Assembly (NCBI RefSeq): GCF_007829835.1
Contig: NZ_VIWP01000003.1
Coordinates: 868,001 to 932,000 of the forward strand
DNA from: Neorhizobium alkalisoli
Lineage (GTDB): Bacteria > Pseudomonadota > Alphaproteobacteria > Rhizobiales > Rhizobiaceae
DNA: 64,000 nucleotides
Reading direction: 5' to 3'
Part shown: positions 47,209-56,163 of the stretch, piece by piece
How positions within the stretch are numbered: the first letter of the stretch is position 1
Layout: every line of letters starts with the position of its first letter
Position numbers and translations under genes: made by a program
The notes under the pieces: model-generated
Database searches by the model: none
Told to the model about the DNA's origin: nothing
Seen by the model: the letters and a program-made list of their open reading frames with translations, nothing else

Positions 47209-49044
47209 GTGGAGGCATTTTATATCATCCTGCTGGTCGGCACGGTTCTCGTGCTGGCAGCGGCCTTTTCAAGCCTCCTTGCCTTCCGCTTTGGTGCTCC
47301 CCTCCTGCTCGTCTTCCTCTCGATCGGCCTGCTTGCCGGCGTCGATGGCCTCGGCATCCGGTTCGAGAACTACTCCTTCACCTTCATGCTCGGCTCGGTG
47401 GCGCTGGCGATCGTGCTGTTCGATTCCGGCTTCAGTACGCCGATCCATTCCTTCCGTATCGCCGCCGTCCCGGCCTTGACCATGGCCTCAGCCGGCGTGC
47501 TTGCGACGACCGGCCTGTTCGGCATTGCAGCCTCCTACATGCTCGGTTTCAGCCTGCTCGAAGGCATGTTGCTTGGTGCGATCATTGCCTCGACCGATGC
47601 GGCGGCCGTCTTCTTCCTGCTGCGCATCGGCGGCATCAACATTCGCGACAAGGTGCGCTCGACGCTGGAAGTCGAATCCGGCACCAACGATCCGATGGCG
47701 ATCTTCCTCACGGTCGCCCTGTCGGAACTGGTCGCCACCGGCCAGGGTTTTTCCGGCCTCGACTGGCATTTCCTCCTGCTTTTCGTCGAGGAAATGGGAC
47801 TCGGCCTGATCTTTGGCGTCCTCGGCGGCATGATGATCGTCTGGGTCCTGAACCGGTTCACCTCCGACCGTGGCCTGGCGCCGATCTTCGTGCTGACACT
47901 CGCCCTTCTCGTCTTCGCCTTCACCGGTACGATGGGCGGTAGCGGCTTCCTCGCCGTCTATGTCGCCGGCATGTATTCTGGTAACCGGAAGATGTTCGCC
48001 AAGCAGCAGATCACCCGTTTCAACGAGGGACTGACCTGGCTGGCGCAGATCATCATGTTCCTCGTGCTCGGCCTGCTTGCCACCCCGTCACAGTTCCCGA
48101 TCCTGATCCTGCCGGCCGTCGGCCTTGCGCTGTTCCTGATGTTCGTTGCGCGCCCGATCGCCGTCTGGCTCAGCCTGCTCGCTTATGACTTCACCCAGCA
48201 AGAAATCACCTTCCTCTCCTGGGTCGGCCTTCGTGGCGCGGTCTCCATCCTGCTGGCGATCATGCCGATCCTGTCGGGTGTCGATAACGGCTCCGTCTTC
48301 TTCAACGTCACCTTCATCATCGTGCTTGTCTCGCTTCTCGTGCAGGGCTGGACGATCAAGCCAGTGGCGCAATATCTCGGCCTGATCATACCGCCGCGCA
48401 TCGGCGCCATCGACAAGGTCGAGCTCGACCTGCCCGGCAAGGCGACCCATGAGCTGATCTCCTACCGCGTCATCAAGGATAGCCCGCTCTTGAGCGGCGA
48501 GCGCATTCCGCGCTGGGCCATCCCTTCGCTCGTCATCCGCGATAACCGCAGCATCCGGTATCAATATGCCGGTCGCCTGCGCGAGGGCGATCAAGTCTAT
48601 CTCTTCGTCAGCCCGCCCTATATCGGCCTGCTCGACCGACTTTTTGCCAGCCGCGCAGCACTCGATGAAGATGACGCGGAATTCTTCGGCGCCTTCGCGA
48701 TCTCGCCGACACGCCCCGCCAAGGAACTCGACGCCGCCTACGGCCCCGGCCTGATTAACCCCGCAGAACAGAGCCTGACGGTCGGCGAACTGATGAACGG
48801 CCGGCTTGGTGGCCATGCCGATTATGCCGACCGCATGCGTTTCGGCTCCGTCGTGCTGATCGTCCGGGAAATGGATGAAAACGGCCATATCAAGAGCATC
48901 GGCGTCTCGCTCGAACCCGTAGAGCCGGCGACGAACCTGCCGATCTTCATCAATATGCGCGAAATCGCCCACCGCATCCGCGACCGGATCAGAAAATATC
49001 GCGGCAAGCCCGTGCCAGGTGCCAGCAGCAGCAACCAGTCCTGA
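47209..49044 (+). CDS. Potassium/proton antiporter (CPA1, NhaP2/CvrA type)
   Basis: The 611-residue protein has about twelve membrane helices (about 1-390) with the CPA1 motifs VDGLGIRFENYSF, FDSGFSTP, ASTDAAAVFFLL and GTNDPMAIFLT, followed by a cytoplasmic TrkA-C-like domain (about 405-490) and a C-terminal regulatory part. It probably exchanges K+ (or Na+) for protons. The GTG start at 47209 is preceded by AAGAGGG. It interrupts the gap-pgk pair seen as close neighbours in relatives. Confidence 0.92.
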   Translation: MEAFYIILLVGTVLVLAAAFSSLLAFRFGAPLLLVFLSIGLLAGVDGLGIRFENYSFTFMLGSVALAIVLFDSGFSTPIHSFRIAAVPALTMASAGVLATTGLFGIAASYMLGFSLLEGMLLGAIIASTDAAAVFFLLRIGGINIRDKVRSTLEVESGTNDPMAIFLTVALSELVATGQGFSGLDWHFLLLFVEEMGLGLIFGVLGGMMIVWVLNRFTSDRGLAPIFVLTLALLVFAFTGTMGGSGFLAVYVAGMYSGNRKMFAKQQITRFNEGLTWLAQIIMFLVLGLLATPSQFPILILPAVGLALFLMFVARPIAVWLSLLAYDFTQQEITFLSWVGLRGAVSILLAIMPILSGVDNGSVFFNVTFIIVLVSLLVQGWTIKPVAQYLGLIIPPRIGAIDKVELDLPGKATHELISYRVIKDSPLLSGERIPRWAIPSLVIRDNRSIRYQYAGRLREGDQVYLFVSPPYIGLLDRLFASRAALDEDDAEFFGAFAISPTRPAKELDAAYGPGLINPAEQSLTVGELMNGRLGGHADYADRMRFGSVVLIVREMDENGHIKSIGVSLEPVEPATNLPIFINMREIAHRIRDRIRKYRGKPVPGASSSNQS

Positions 49045-49185
49045 CGAACAAGACCACCTCATCGTGGCTCATTTCGAGCTGTGAGGAGAACGCCTTCCTG
49101 CCATCAGGCGCTTGCGTCGCCGGTCAGGCATAGTATGGTCCGGCCGACTTTTCCCAAGTGCTTCTCTTGAACAACGGAGAATATA

Positions 49186-50388
49186 ATGCCGGCCTTCAAA
49201 ACCCTTGACGACCTTACCGATATCGCGGGCAAGCGCGTTCTCGTGCGCGTCGATCTGAACGTGCCCGTGGCCGATGGCAAGGTGACAGACGCCACCCGCA
49301 TCGAGCGCGTTGCACCGACCATTCTCGAACTGTCGGAAAAGGGCGCCAAGGTCATCCTGCTTGCCCATTTCGGCCGTCCGAAGGGCGAACCGGTTGCCGA
49401 CATGTCGCTGTCGCTGATCGTCACCGCCGTCAACGAAGTGCTCGGCAAGAAGATCTTCTTTGCTGCCGATTGCGTTGGCCCGGAAGCTGAACAGGCCGTT
49501 GCCAAGCTGGGCAATGGCGATATCCTGCTTCTGGAAAACACCCGCTTCCACAAGGGCGAGGAAAAGAACGATCCGGCCTTCACGGAAGCGCTCGCCAAGA
49601 ACGGCGACCTTTATGTCAACGACGCCTTCTCGGCTGCCCACCGCGCCCATTCCTCGACGGAAGGCCTTGCGCATCACCTGCCCGCCTATGCCGGCCGCAC
49701 CATGCAGGCCGAGCTCGAAGCCCTTGAAAAAGGTCTCGGCGCACCGGTCCGTCCGGTCGTCGCCATCGTCGGCGGCGCAAAGGTCTCGTCCAAGATCGAC
49801 CTGCTGCAGAACCTCGTGAAAAAGGTCGACGCACTGGTAATCGGCGGCGGCATGGCCAATACCTTCATCGCCGCAAACGGCATCAATGTCGGCAAGTCGC
49901 TCTGCGAGCATGATCTCGCAGATACGGCAAAGGCGATCATGGCCGAAGCCGAAGCTGCCGGCTGCGCCATCGTCCTGCCGGTCGACGGCGTCGTCGCCCG
50001 CGAATTCAAGGCCAATGCCGCCAACGAAACCGTCCCGGTCGAGGCGATCCCCGCCGATGCGATGATGCTCGATGTCGGCCCGAAATCGGTCGAAGCCGTC
50101 AACGGCTGGATTGCCAAGGCTGCGACGCTGGTCTGGAACGGCCCGCTCGGCGCCTTTGAGATCACGCCTTTCGACACCGCAACGGTTGCAGCTGCAAAGT
50201 TTGCGGCCGAGCAGACCAAGGCCGGCAAGCTGACCTCGGTTGCCGGTGGCGGTGACACCGTGGCCGCCCTCAACCACGCCGGTGTTGCCGACGATTTCAC
50301 CTATATCTCGACGGCAGGCGGCGCTTTCCTCGAATGGATGGAAGGCAAGGAACTGCCGGGCGTCGCAGTCCTGTCCAAGACGGCCTGA
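49186..50388 (+). CDS. pgk: Phosphoglycerate kinase
   Basis: The 400-residue enzyme has the N-domain [18 protein letters not shown] (Asp/Asn triose site), the [11 protein letters not shown] loop, [13 protein letters not shown], the nucleotide motif [13 protein letters not shown] and the C-terminal GGGDTVAAL. It catalyses the 1,3-bisphosphoglycerate/ATP step of glycolysis and gluconeogenesis. GGAG is 8 bases before the ATG. Confidence 0.98.
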   Translation: MPAFKTLDDLTDIAGKRVLVRVDLNVPVADGKVTDATRIERVAPTILELSEKGAKVILLAHFGRPKGEPVADMSLSLIVTAVNEVLGKKIFFAADCVGPEAEQAVAKLGNGDILLLENTRFHKGEEKNDPAFTEALAKNGDLYVNDAFSAAHRAHSSTEGLAHHLPAYAGRTMQAELEALEKGLGAPVRPVVAIVGGAKVSSKIDLLQNLVKKVDALVIGGGMANTFIAANGINVGKSLCEHDLADTAKAIMAEAEAAGCAIVLPVDGVVAREFKANAANETVPVEAIPADAMMLDVGPKSVEAVNGWIAKAATLVWNGPLGAFEITPFDTATVAAAKFAAEQTKAGKLTSVAGGGDTVAALNHAGVADDFTYISTAGGAFLEWMEGKELPGVAVLSKTA

Positions 50389-50410
50389 CCGCCCTATAAT
50401 ATCTCCTGAG

Positions 50411-50445
50411 GCGCGCAGGCCGGTGCCATCCACAGGCCTGCGCGC
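50411..50445 (+). terminator. Hairpin after pgk
   Basis: Perfect 11-base GC-rich stem (50411-50421 / 50435-50445, GCGCGCAGGCC / GGCCTGCGCGC) 22 bases past the pgk stop, without a T-run. Confidence 0.6.
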
Positions 50446-50483
50446 AAAACCGTCATACCGGCTTTAAAAAAATTCAATAATTT

Positions 50484-50510
50484 AAACGATTGAAGTGATT
50501 TCAATCGTTT
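50484..50510. promoter_or_regulatory. LacI/GalR-type operator pair upstream of fbaB
   Basis: A perfect 11-base inverted repeat (AAACGATTGAA at 50484-50494, TTCAATCGTTT at 50500-50510) stands in a locally AT-rich stretch 132 bases before fbaB. Each arm, with its outer bases, also looks like a TTnAAnCGnTTnAA operator with a central CG, typical of LacI-family repressors. In Sinorhizobium the LacI-type regulator PckR is described as acting on pckA and central carbon genes including an aldolase; whether it acts here is inference. Confidence 0.55.
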
Positions 50511-50641
50511 CAAGAGCTTAGGGTAGCGTTTCCCTTTAAAAAAACTTCTGATATCGGCCAATTGGGCAGAAATCCCAAACGGCATAAATCAAAGAACACA
50601 GATGAGCGCGCAACGCGCCATTCTTGGGATAGGAGTGAACT

Positions 50642-51538
50642 ATGGTGGACGCGAAGATGTTGGACAAGATCAGCTCGGCGCCGGGCTTTATTGCCGCGCT
50701 GGACCAGAGCGGCGGTTCGACACCTGGAGCTTTGCGTCTCTACGGCATTGCCGACACCGACTATCAGGGTGACGCGGAAATGTTCAAGGCGATGCACACG
50801 ATGCGCGTCCGCATCATGACCGCACCTGCCTTTTCGGGCGACAAGGTGGTCGGCGCGATCCTGTTCGAACAGACCATGGACGGCGAGGCTGACGGCCAGG
50901 CTGTTCCTTCCTATCTCTGGGAAAAGCGTGGTGTCGTTCCCTTTCTCAAGGTCGACAAGGGCCTGCGTGCAGAAGAAAACGGCGTACAACTGATGAAGCC
51001 GATGCCGGATCTCGACGCGCTGCTCATCCGCGGCCGCAACAAGGGCATTTTCGGCACCAAGATGCGTTCAGTCATCGCCCATGCAGACAAGGCCGGCATT
51101 GCCGCCATCGTCAAGGAGCAGTTCGAAGTGGCCCGCCAGATCATCGGCCAGGGCCTCGTCCCGATCATCGAGCCTGAAATCCTGATCAAGAGCCCGACCA
51201 AGGCTGAGGCCGAAGCCATTCTGCGCGACGAGATTGCTGCCCATCTCGACAAGCTGCCGGCCGGCGAAAACGTCATGCTGAAAGTGACGATCCCGACGGA
51301 AGCCGATTTCTACAAGTCGCTCGCCGCCCACAAGTCGGTCGTCCGCGTCGTTGCCCTTTCCGGCGGTTACAGCCGCGCGGATGCCTGCGAAAAGCTCAGC
51401 CACAACCACGACATGATCGCCAGCTTCTCGCGCGCCCTGACCGAAAACCTGCGCGTGACGATGAGCGACGCCGAGTTCGATGCGAGCCTGGCCGAAACGA
51501 TCGATGAGATCTACGCCGCGAGCGTGAACAAGTCCTGA
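50642..51538 (+). CDS. fbaB: Fructose-bisphosphate aldolase class I
   Basis: The 298-residue class I (Schiff base) aldolase starts MLDKISSAPGFIAALDQSGGSTPGAL (first part conserved with short bacterial class I enzymes), has FLKVDKGL and GLVPIIEPEIL and the LSGGYSR phosphate loop near residue 240. It splits or forms fructose 1,6-bisphosphate and needs no metal. The GATAGGAG site lies about 6 bases before the ATG. Its control through the operator pair upstream would couple it to carbon status. Confidence 0.95.
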   Translation: MVDAKMLDKISSAPGFIAALDQSGGSTPGALRLYGIADTDYQGDAEMFKAMHTMRVRIMTAPAFSGDKVVGAILFEQTMDGEADGQAVPSYLWEKRGVVPFLKVDKGLRAEENGVQLMKPMPDLDALLIRGRNKGIFGTKMRSVIAHADKAGIAAIVKEQFEVARQIIGQGLVPIIEPEILIKSPTKAEAEAILRDEIAAHLDKLPAGENVMLKVTIPTEADFYKSLAAHKSVVRVVALSGGYSRADACEKLSHNHDMIASFSRALTENLRVTMSDAEFDASLAETIDEIYAASVNKS

Positions 51539-51631
51539 TAAGTTTCCAGCCGCCCCGGATTGAATGGCGTGGCTGAAAAGGCATCTTGAAGAGGCAGCCT
51601 GGTGGATCGGGCGCCTTTTCGGGGAGGAAGA

Positions 51632-51667
51632 GGCCGCGCCGAAAGGTGCGGCCTTTCTCGTTTGTTG
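51632..51667 (+). terminator. Terminator after fbaB
   Basis: Stem GGCCGCGCC / GGTGCGGCC with a GAAA loop is followed by TTTCTCGTTTGTT; it lies about 95 bases after the stop and before the PhzF gene. Confidence 0.7.
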
Positions 51668-51757
51668 ATGGCATCCATCAGAAAGATTGGCTGGTGAAAG
51701 CCGCCCGCACCGCGATAATCCCCCTGCCGAACCGCCAGACCAAGCAGGGAGCCGACA

Positions 51758-52675
51758 ATGCCGACCATCGATTACGTCACCCTTGATGTTTTCACCACGG
51801 AGCGATTCGCCGGCAATCCGCTGGCTGTCGTGCTCGACGCCGGCGGCCTGACCGGTGAAGAGATGCAGAAGATCGCGACCGAGTTCAATTATTCGGAAAG
51901 CACCTTCATCCTGCCGCCCGAGGATCCGGCAAACAGCGCGCGGGTGAGGATCTTCACCCCGACGGCGGAAATCCCGTTTGCGGGCCATCCCAATGTCGGC
52001 ACCGCTTATCTCATCGGCCAGCAGACGGAGGTTTTCGGCAAGCCGGTCGGCAACACGTTGCGTTTCGAGGAACTGGCGGGACTGGTCGAGATCGACCTGA
52101 CGCGCGAGAGCGAAAAGGTGACCTCCGCCACCATCCGTACACCGCGCCCGCTCGAACTGTTCGACGAGATCGCCCCGGAAATGATCGCAGCCTGCGCATC
52201 GATCGATGCAGCCGAGGTGACGGTCCGGACACATGCGCCCGTGCAGGCCTCCGTCGGACTGGCATTTGCGCTGGCCGAGCTATCGAGCCTCGATGCACTG
52301 GGAAGAAGCCGGCCGAACATCGCCGCCTTTCATGAGGCCGTGGCCCGCCATCCCCGCAGCGGCAAGGATTTTTCGCTTTTCCTCTATGTTCGCGACCCAG
52401 AAGACCCCTGGCAGATCCGCGCCCGCATGTTTGCGCCGCTCGACAATGTCATGGAAGACCCGGCAACAGGTAGCGCCTCGGCCGCTCTTGCCGCCTATCT
52501 TGTGACACTTGCATCCGAAAGCGACGCGAACATTCACCTGACCATAGAACAGGGTGTCGAGATGGGCCGGCGCAGCATTATCGAACTCGATGTCGTTAAG
52601 ACAGGCGGTGTGGTGACCGATGTGCGCATTACCGGCCGCTGCGTCATCGTCATGCGCGGCAGCCTCGATTATTGA
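51758..52675 (+). CDS. PhzF-family isomerase
   Basis: The 305-residue protein has the diaminopimelate-epimerase-like double fold of Phz[10 protein letters not shown] with the catalytic Glu47, [16 protein letters not shown] and [16 protein letters not shown]. PhzF enzymes isomerise trans-2,3-dihydro-3-hydroxyanthranilate in phenazine producers, but no other phenazine genes are here, so the role is probably another isomerisation. Confidence 0.9.
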   Translation: MPTIDYVTLDVFTTERFAGNPLAVVLDAGGLTGEEMQKIATEFNYSESTFILPPEDPANSARVRIFTPTAEIPFAGHPNVGTAYLIGQQTEVFGKPVGNTLRFEELAGLVEIDLTRESEKVTSATIRTPRPLELFDEIAPEMIAACASIDAAEVTVRTHAPVQASVGLAFALAELSSLDALGRSRPNIAAFHEAVARHPRSGKDFSLFLYVRDPEDPWQIRARMFAPLDNVMEDPATGSASAALAAYLVTLASESDANIHLTIEQGVEMGRRSIIELDVVKTGGVVTDVRITGRCVIVMRGSLDY

Positions 52676-52837
52676 TCAGGTGAATTCACGGGCGATCAGC
52701 GCTACGCTCCAGATCGCGAAGGCGAAAAGCGCGATCTTCCAGAAATCCGAACGACGACGCAGGCCCGGAAAGCCAAGCGGCTTGATGATCTGCACGACCA
52801 TAGCAAGGATGAGCAAAAGCCCGATCGTCTTTGTCAT
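52676..52837 (-). CDS. Small membrane protein
   Basis: The 53-residue protein has two predicted membrane helices (about 4-20 and 33-50) joined by a basic loop (GLRRRSDF). It ends immediately at the PhzF stop (convergent). A much longer open frame extends to 54538 on this strand, but it is the shadow of the MFS gene; ATG 52837 starts the sensible part. No strong ribosome site is seen, so confidence is moderate. Confidence 0.55.
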   Translation of the reverse strand: MTKTIGLLLILAMVVQIIKPLGFPGLRRRSDFWKIALFAFAIWSVALIAREFT

Positions 52838-53050
52838 ACGGTCTGGCCATTCGAGATTGTGGCAGTCATTGTTTTCTCGTCTCGCCATAGGCTGGACATT
52901 TTTGCTCTCCACCACAGATAGACGTTGAGCGGTTTGGGGAACATGCTCCGCTCCTGCCTTCGTTAACGCCCAGACGGTATACACGCAACACCATGTGTCG
53001 CCGGGATGGGATGGATTGCCCGCGCGTGAAGAAAGCCGACAGTATCGACG

Positions 53051-54310
53051 ATGACACGTAATCTCCTGCCCGTCCTTGCACTTCTCACCGGCACGCTCTT
53101 CCTGTTTCTCGGCAATGGCCTGCAGGGCCTTCTCCTGCCGGTGCGCGGCTCGCTGGAAGGTTACTCCAACGAAGTACTCGGCCTGCTCGGCACGACCTGG
53201 GCCTCCGGCTTCGTCATCGGCTGTTTCGTTGCCCCGAATGTGGTTCGCAGAATAGGTCATGTCCGCGCCTTCTCCGGCTTTCTCGCGCTGATCTGCCTCA
53301 ACGTGCTGCTGACCGGCCTTCTGGTCGATGACGTTGCCTGGCTGATCCTTCGCGCGATCACCGGCTTCTGCACGGCCGGCACGTCGATGATCATCGAAAG
53401 CTGGCTGAACGAGCGCGCGACGCCGGGTAGCCGCGGCACGATCTTTTCCTTCTATATATCGATCACCCTCTTCGGCGTCGTCGGCGGCCAGCTCATGGTG
53501 CCCTTTGCCGACGTGACCGCCCCCACCCTCTTCATGATCTGCGGTATTCTCTATTCGATCGCCGCCTTGCCGACCACGCTGTCCAAGGCCGCCTCGCCGC
53601 AGCCGCTGAAACGCGCAAAGCTCGACCTGAAGGGCCTGTTCCGCAACTCGCCGATCTCCTTCGTCGGCATTCTGCTGATCGGCATCGCCAATGGCGCCTA
53701 TGGCACACTCGGCGCGGTCTTTGCCACCCGCTCCGGCCTCGACAAGGGTTCGGTCGCCGCCATGGTCTCGATCACCATATTTGCCGGCGCCATCATGCAG
53801 CTCCCGGCCGGCCGCCTGTCGGACTCGCTGGATCGGCGTCATGTCCTGGCCGCCCTGTCCGGCGTCGCAGCGCTGGCGGGCCTTGCCGTCGCCATCATTC
53901 AGCCGGCCGGCGTCTACCATATCGTCATTCTGGTCGCGATCTACGGCGCCGCCGCCAACGCGCTCTATCCGATCGCCGTCGCCCATGCCAATGACTTCGC
54001 CTCCCCGGAGGACTTTGTCAAAGTCTCGGGCGGCCTTCTGCTTCTCTACGGTATCGGCACGATTATCGGCCCCTCGATCGGCGGGCCTGTAATGAGCTGG
54101 GCCGGTCCGCATGCCCTGTTTTTCGTCACCGCCCTCGCCCACCTTCTGGTGACCGCCTACGCCATCGTCCGCAGCCGCCAGCGCGCACCGGTTCCGAAAT
54201 CCGAGCGTGATGCCTACACGACGGCACCCGGCTCCACCTCCTCGCTTGCGACCCCGGAAAGCCTTTCGCTGGACCCAAGGGCGCAAAAGGCGGATATTCC
54301 GGGCGAATAG
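53051..54310 (+). CDS. MFS transporter (YcaD-like)
   Basis: The 419-residue protein has twelve predicted membrane helices and the YcaD-type signature MIIESWLNERATPGSRG (about 115-131), a variant of the MFS A-like motif. A soluble C-terminal tail of about 40 residues follows the last helix. The substrate is unknown. The DUF1192 gene is 33 bases downstream. Confidence 0.9.
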   Translation: MTRNLLPVLALLTGTLFLFLGNGLQGLLLPVRGSLEGYSNEVLGLLGTTWASGFVIGCFVAPNVVRRIGHVRAFSGFLALICLNVLLTGLLVDDVAWLILRAITGFCTAGTSMIIESWLNERATPGSRGTIFSFYISITLFGVVGGQLMVPFADVTAPTLFMICGILYSIAALPTTLSKAASPQPLKRAKLDLKGLFRNSPISFVGILLIGIANGAYGTLGAVFATRSGLDKGSVAAMVSITIFAGAIMQLPAGRLSDSLDRRHVLAALSGVAALAGLAVAIIQPAGVYHIVILVAIYGAAANALYPIAVAHANDFASPEDFVKVSGGLLLLYGIGTIIGPSIGGPVMSWAGPHALFFVTALAHLLVTAYAIVRSRQRAPVPKSERDAYTTAPGSTSSLATPESLSLDPRAQKADIPGE

Positions 54311-54343
54311 GCGAAAGCCCTGATCGCAGGAGGAGAGTGCCCG

Positions 54344-54535
54344 ATGACATTCCTGGATGATGACAGACCAAAAAAGCCGGTCGCTCATGAGATCGGCGCC
54401 GACCTTTCGGCGCTCTCGGTCGACGAACTCGATTCGCGCATCGGCCTGATGAAGGCTGAAATCGAAAGACTGGAAGCGGAAAAGAGCCGCAAGGATGCCG
54501 GCCGCCGCGCGGCCGACAGTCTTTTCCGTCTCTGA
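54344..54535 (+). CDS. DUF1192 small protein
   Basis: The 63-residue protein has the DUF1192 pattern: a short N-terminal FLDDDRPKK segment, LSALSVDELDSRIGLMKAEI and a helical charged end (ERLEAEKSRKDAG). In Alphaproteobacteria it is commonly found close to the RcdA/DUF1465 gene. It has GGAGGAGAG upstream of the ATG. Confidence 0.88.
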   Translation: MTFLDDDRPKKPVAHEIGADLSALSVDELDSRIGLMKAEIERLEAEKSRKDAGRRAADSLFRL

Positions 54536-54578
54536 CATCCAAGATCCGCCAAGAATAAACGGCCGCCCTCGCTTATTC

Positions 54579-54593
54579 TTAAGAATAAATTAA
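54579..54593. promoter_or_regulatory. CtrA-like box upstream of candidate small RNA
   Basis: TTAA (54579-54582), seven bases and TTAA (54590-54593) match the CtrA full-site pattern TTAA-N7-TTAA. It overlaps a perfect 16-base palindrome TTATTCTTAAGAATAA (54573-54588), so another regulator could equally bind here. The stretch is AT-rich, which raises the chance of a random match. Confidence 0.45.
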
Positions 54594-54604
54594 TCATTAA
54601 TAGA

Positions 54605-54717
54605 GAATATCGGGGTGTCCGGTTCTGCCGGACTCAGACAGTTTCACCACTCGGCGAATGGTCTGATTTCTCCCTGTTTTACCTTGAGAGCCGCCATTCG
54701 CGGCTCTCCTTTTTTTA
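54605..54717 (+). ncRNA. Candidate small regulatory RNA upstream of rcdA
   Basis: In a 443-base gene-free gap, about 113 bases show a compact order of structures: stem GTCCGG/CCGGAC (54617-54633), stem TCAGAC/GTCTGA (54634-54666), a single-stranded TTTCTCCCTGTTTTACC linker, and a strong terminator stem GAGAGCCGC/GCGGCTCTC (54686-54708) followed by seven Ts. A TAATAG/GAATAT-like -10 is near 54598-54610 and a CtrA-like box is at 54579-54593. The pyrimidine-rich TCTCCC linker is what trans-acting sRNAs use to cover ribosome sites. It may instead be the 3' leader of the DUF1192 transcript. Predicted only. Confidence 0.5.
54686..54717 (+). terminator. Strong Rho-independent terminator
   Basis: Perfect 9-base stem with a CATTC loop followed by CTTTTTTT. 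It is enclosed by a perfect 12-base inverted repeat: CCCTGTTTTACC (54672-54683) and GGTAAAACAGGG (54724-54735). Confidence 0.85.
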
Positions 54718-54846
54718 TCACCCGGTAAAACAGGGCTCACGGCAGCTTCACCATGCCGTGCACGGCGCTCCTCGAGCCATCTTGCCAAGCGCTGAAATAT
54801 GCGTCATTTCCGGACGATTATTCAAATTTACCGCTTCTTGTGGGTA

Positions 54847-54861
54847 TTAACCTTTCCTTAA
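54847..54861 (+). promoter_or_regulatory. CtrA-like box upstream of rcdA/DUF1465 gene
   Basis: TTAA (54847-54850), CCTTTCC and TTAA (54858-54861) give an exact TTAA-N7-TTAA pattern about 118 bases before the RcdA-type gene, with a TATAAG (-10-like) 22 bases further downstream. In Caulobacter rcdA is a CtrA-regulated gene, so this site is a reasonable prediction. Confidence 0.5.
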
Positions 54862-54978
54862 GAAACGGCTTGCGGATTTGCATTATAAGGACCATGTTTA
54901 GTTCATACCGAGCGGCAACGGAACTTTTCACGGTTGTCGCCATTGCCTCAGTGTGAATGCGTTAGCGGGATGACTTCC

Positions 54979-55491
54979 ATGTCCGAACAGGGATTGAACA
55001 CTGTCAGTTTTGCAGGCCGAGCTGCCAGCTCTTCGCAGTTCAAGGCGCTCTATACCGAGGGCATGGCGCTCGTCGAAGAGACAGCCGCCTATCTCGACGG
55101 TCCGGGCCGCACCGCTTCCAAGGTTCTGCCGCGCATGGCTTCGGTGCTTTATGCAGCGGAATCGATGCGCCTCACCACCCGCCTGATGCAGATGGCCTCC
55201 TGGCTTCTCCTGCAGCGCGCCGTCAACAATGGCGAAATGAGCCGCGACCAGGTCCTTTCCGAAAAGAGCAAGGTTCGCCTCGAAGGCTTTAACGTCGATC
55301 GCAATGCGCCGGGCTGGCACGACCTGCCGGAAGGTTTCCGCGATCTCATCGAGCGCTCGTTGCGCCTGCAGAACCGCGTTGCCCTTCTCGACCGCGAAAT
55401 CTATCGCCCGTCGGAAGCCGTGGTTGTTCCGGACAACGAAAACAGCGTCCGCGCCCAGCTCAACCTGCTGCGCACCGCCTTCACCAACTGA
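54979..55491 (+). CDS. rcdA: RcdA-type protein (DUF1465), regulator of CtrA degradation
   Basis: The 170-residue protein belongs to DUF1465, the family of Caulobacter RcdA, an adaptor that delivers CtrA to the ClpXP protease during the cell cycle. The visible features are a helical bundle with FKALYTEGMALVEETAAYLD, a Met/Arg-rich helix (SMRLTTRLMQMASWLLLQRA) and LPEGFRDLIERSLRLQNRVALL. ATG 54979 follows the AGCGGGAT segment; upstream starts at 54970 (ATG) exist. The direct role in this organism is inferred from the family. Confidence 0.88.
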   Translation: MSEQGLNTVSFAGRAASSSQFKALYTEGMALVEETAAYLDGPGRTASKVLPRMASVLYAAESMRLTTRLMQMASWLLLQRAVNNGEMSRDQVLSEKSKVRLEGFNVDRNAPGWHDLPEGFRDLIERSLRLQNRVALLDREIYRPSEAVVVPDNENSVRAQLNLLRTAFTN

Positions 55492-55515
55492 GTGAAATTA
55501 GCCGACCAGTTTCAA

Positions 55516-55539
55516 GGCAGGCCTCGCGGCCTGCCTTTT
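55516..55539 (+). terminator. Terminator after rcdA
   Basis: Perfect 8-base stem GGCAGGCC-TCGC-GGCCTGCC followed by TTTT, 24 bases past the stop. Confidence 0.8.
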
Positions 55540-55554
55540 GCGTTTCTGCTCTGA

Positions 55555-56085
55555 TCAGGCATAAGCCGGTACGTCGCTGAGATATCCGTTCACCGCCTCG
55601 CGGCTGCCGAGCCTGAATTTCGGCCCGTCATAACGGCTGAAAATCTTCTCATGCGCTTCTCGCGAATTCCAGTTGTTATGGCGAAACTGGTAACCCGCCA
55701 CCCAGCACAGCAATTCCTGGAAATCCTCGGCACTCTCGCCGCCCTGTATCCCGCGACTGCGGATATTCGACAGGCATTCCTCGCAGCCGAGATCGAGAAA
55801 GATCAGAAGCGTGGTGCGATCGATGGCGATATTGGCAAGCCAGCCATAAACGCCCTCGATCAGCCAGGAGGGACGTGAAGAGATCCTGCGCACATCGCGT
55901 TCGACGATCGCCTTGTCGCGGGCGACACCGTAACGCCCTGGCTCCCAATGAACGTCGTCCAGATGGATGGGCGCGCAACACAGGCGCTCCGCCATGCGAT
56001 TGGCGAGCCAGGTCTTGCCGGAACCGCCATTGCCGATGATCAGCACACGGTCATAGGCCTTGGATGAAAGAGCATCATACGGCAT
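55555..56085 (-). CDS. Adenylate-kinase-like P-loop protein
   Basis: The 176-residue protein starts with a P-loop (IIGNGGSGKTWLANRMAE) and has the substrate/LID-like features of short kinases of the FlaR/topology-modulation type (HLDDVHWEPG, SSRPSWLIEGVYG, LIFLDLGCEECL). The substrate is unknown. The frame is open to ATG 56100, but GGAGGAGG overlaps it and fits ATG 56085. The gene follows rpmE on the minus strand, but a terminator separates them. Confidence 0.85.
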   Translation of the reverse strand: MPYDALSSKAYDRVLIIGNGGSGKTWLANRMAERLCCAPIHLDDVHWEPGRYGVARDKAIVERDVRRISSRPSWLIEGVYGWLANIAIDRTTLLIFLDLGCEECLSNIRSRGIQGGESAEDFQELLCWVAGYQFRHNNWNSREAHEKIFSRYDGPKFRLGSREAVNGYLSDVPAYA

Positions 56086-56110
56086 AGCCGCCTCCTCCAC
56101 CCCAGAAAAG

Positions 56111-56137
56111 CAAAAAAGCCCGGCTTACGCCAGGCTT
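56111..56137 (-). terminator. Terminator after rpmE
   Basis: On the minus strand AAGCCTGGC-GTAA-GCCGGGCTT followed by TTTTTG lies 27 bases past the rpmE stop. Confidence 0.85.
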
Positions 56138-56163
56138 CTTTTAATATTCTATTAACGAAGTGA

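Noticed and set aside
52676..54538. Minus-strand frame of 620 codons over the MFS gene
   Set aside because: The plus frame has an MFS layout; only the last 53 codons (52676-52837) could be a small membrane protein.
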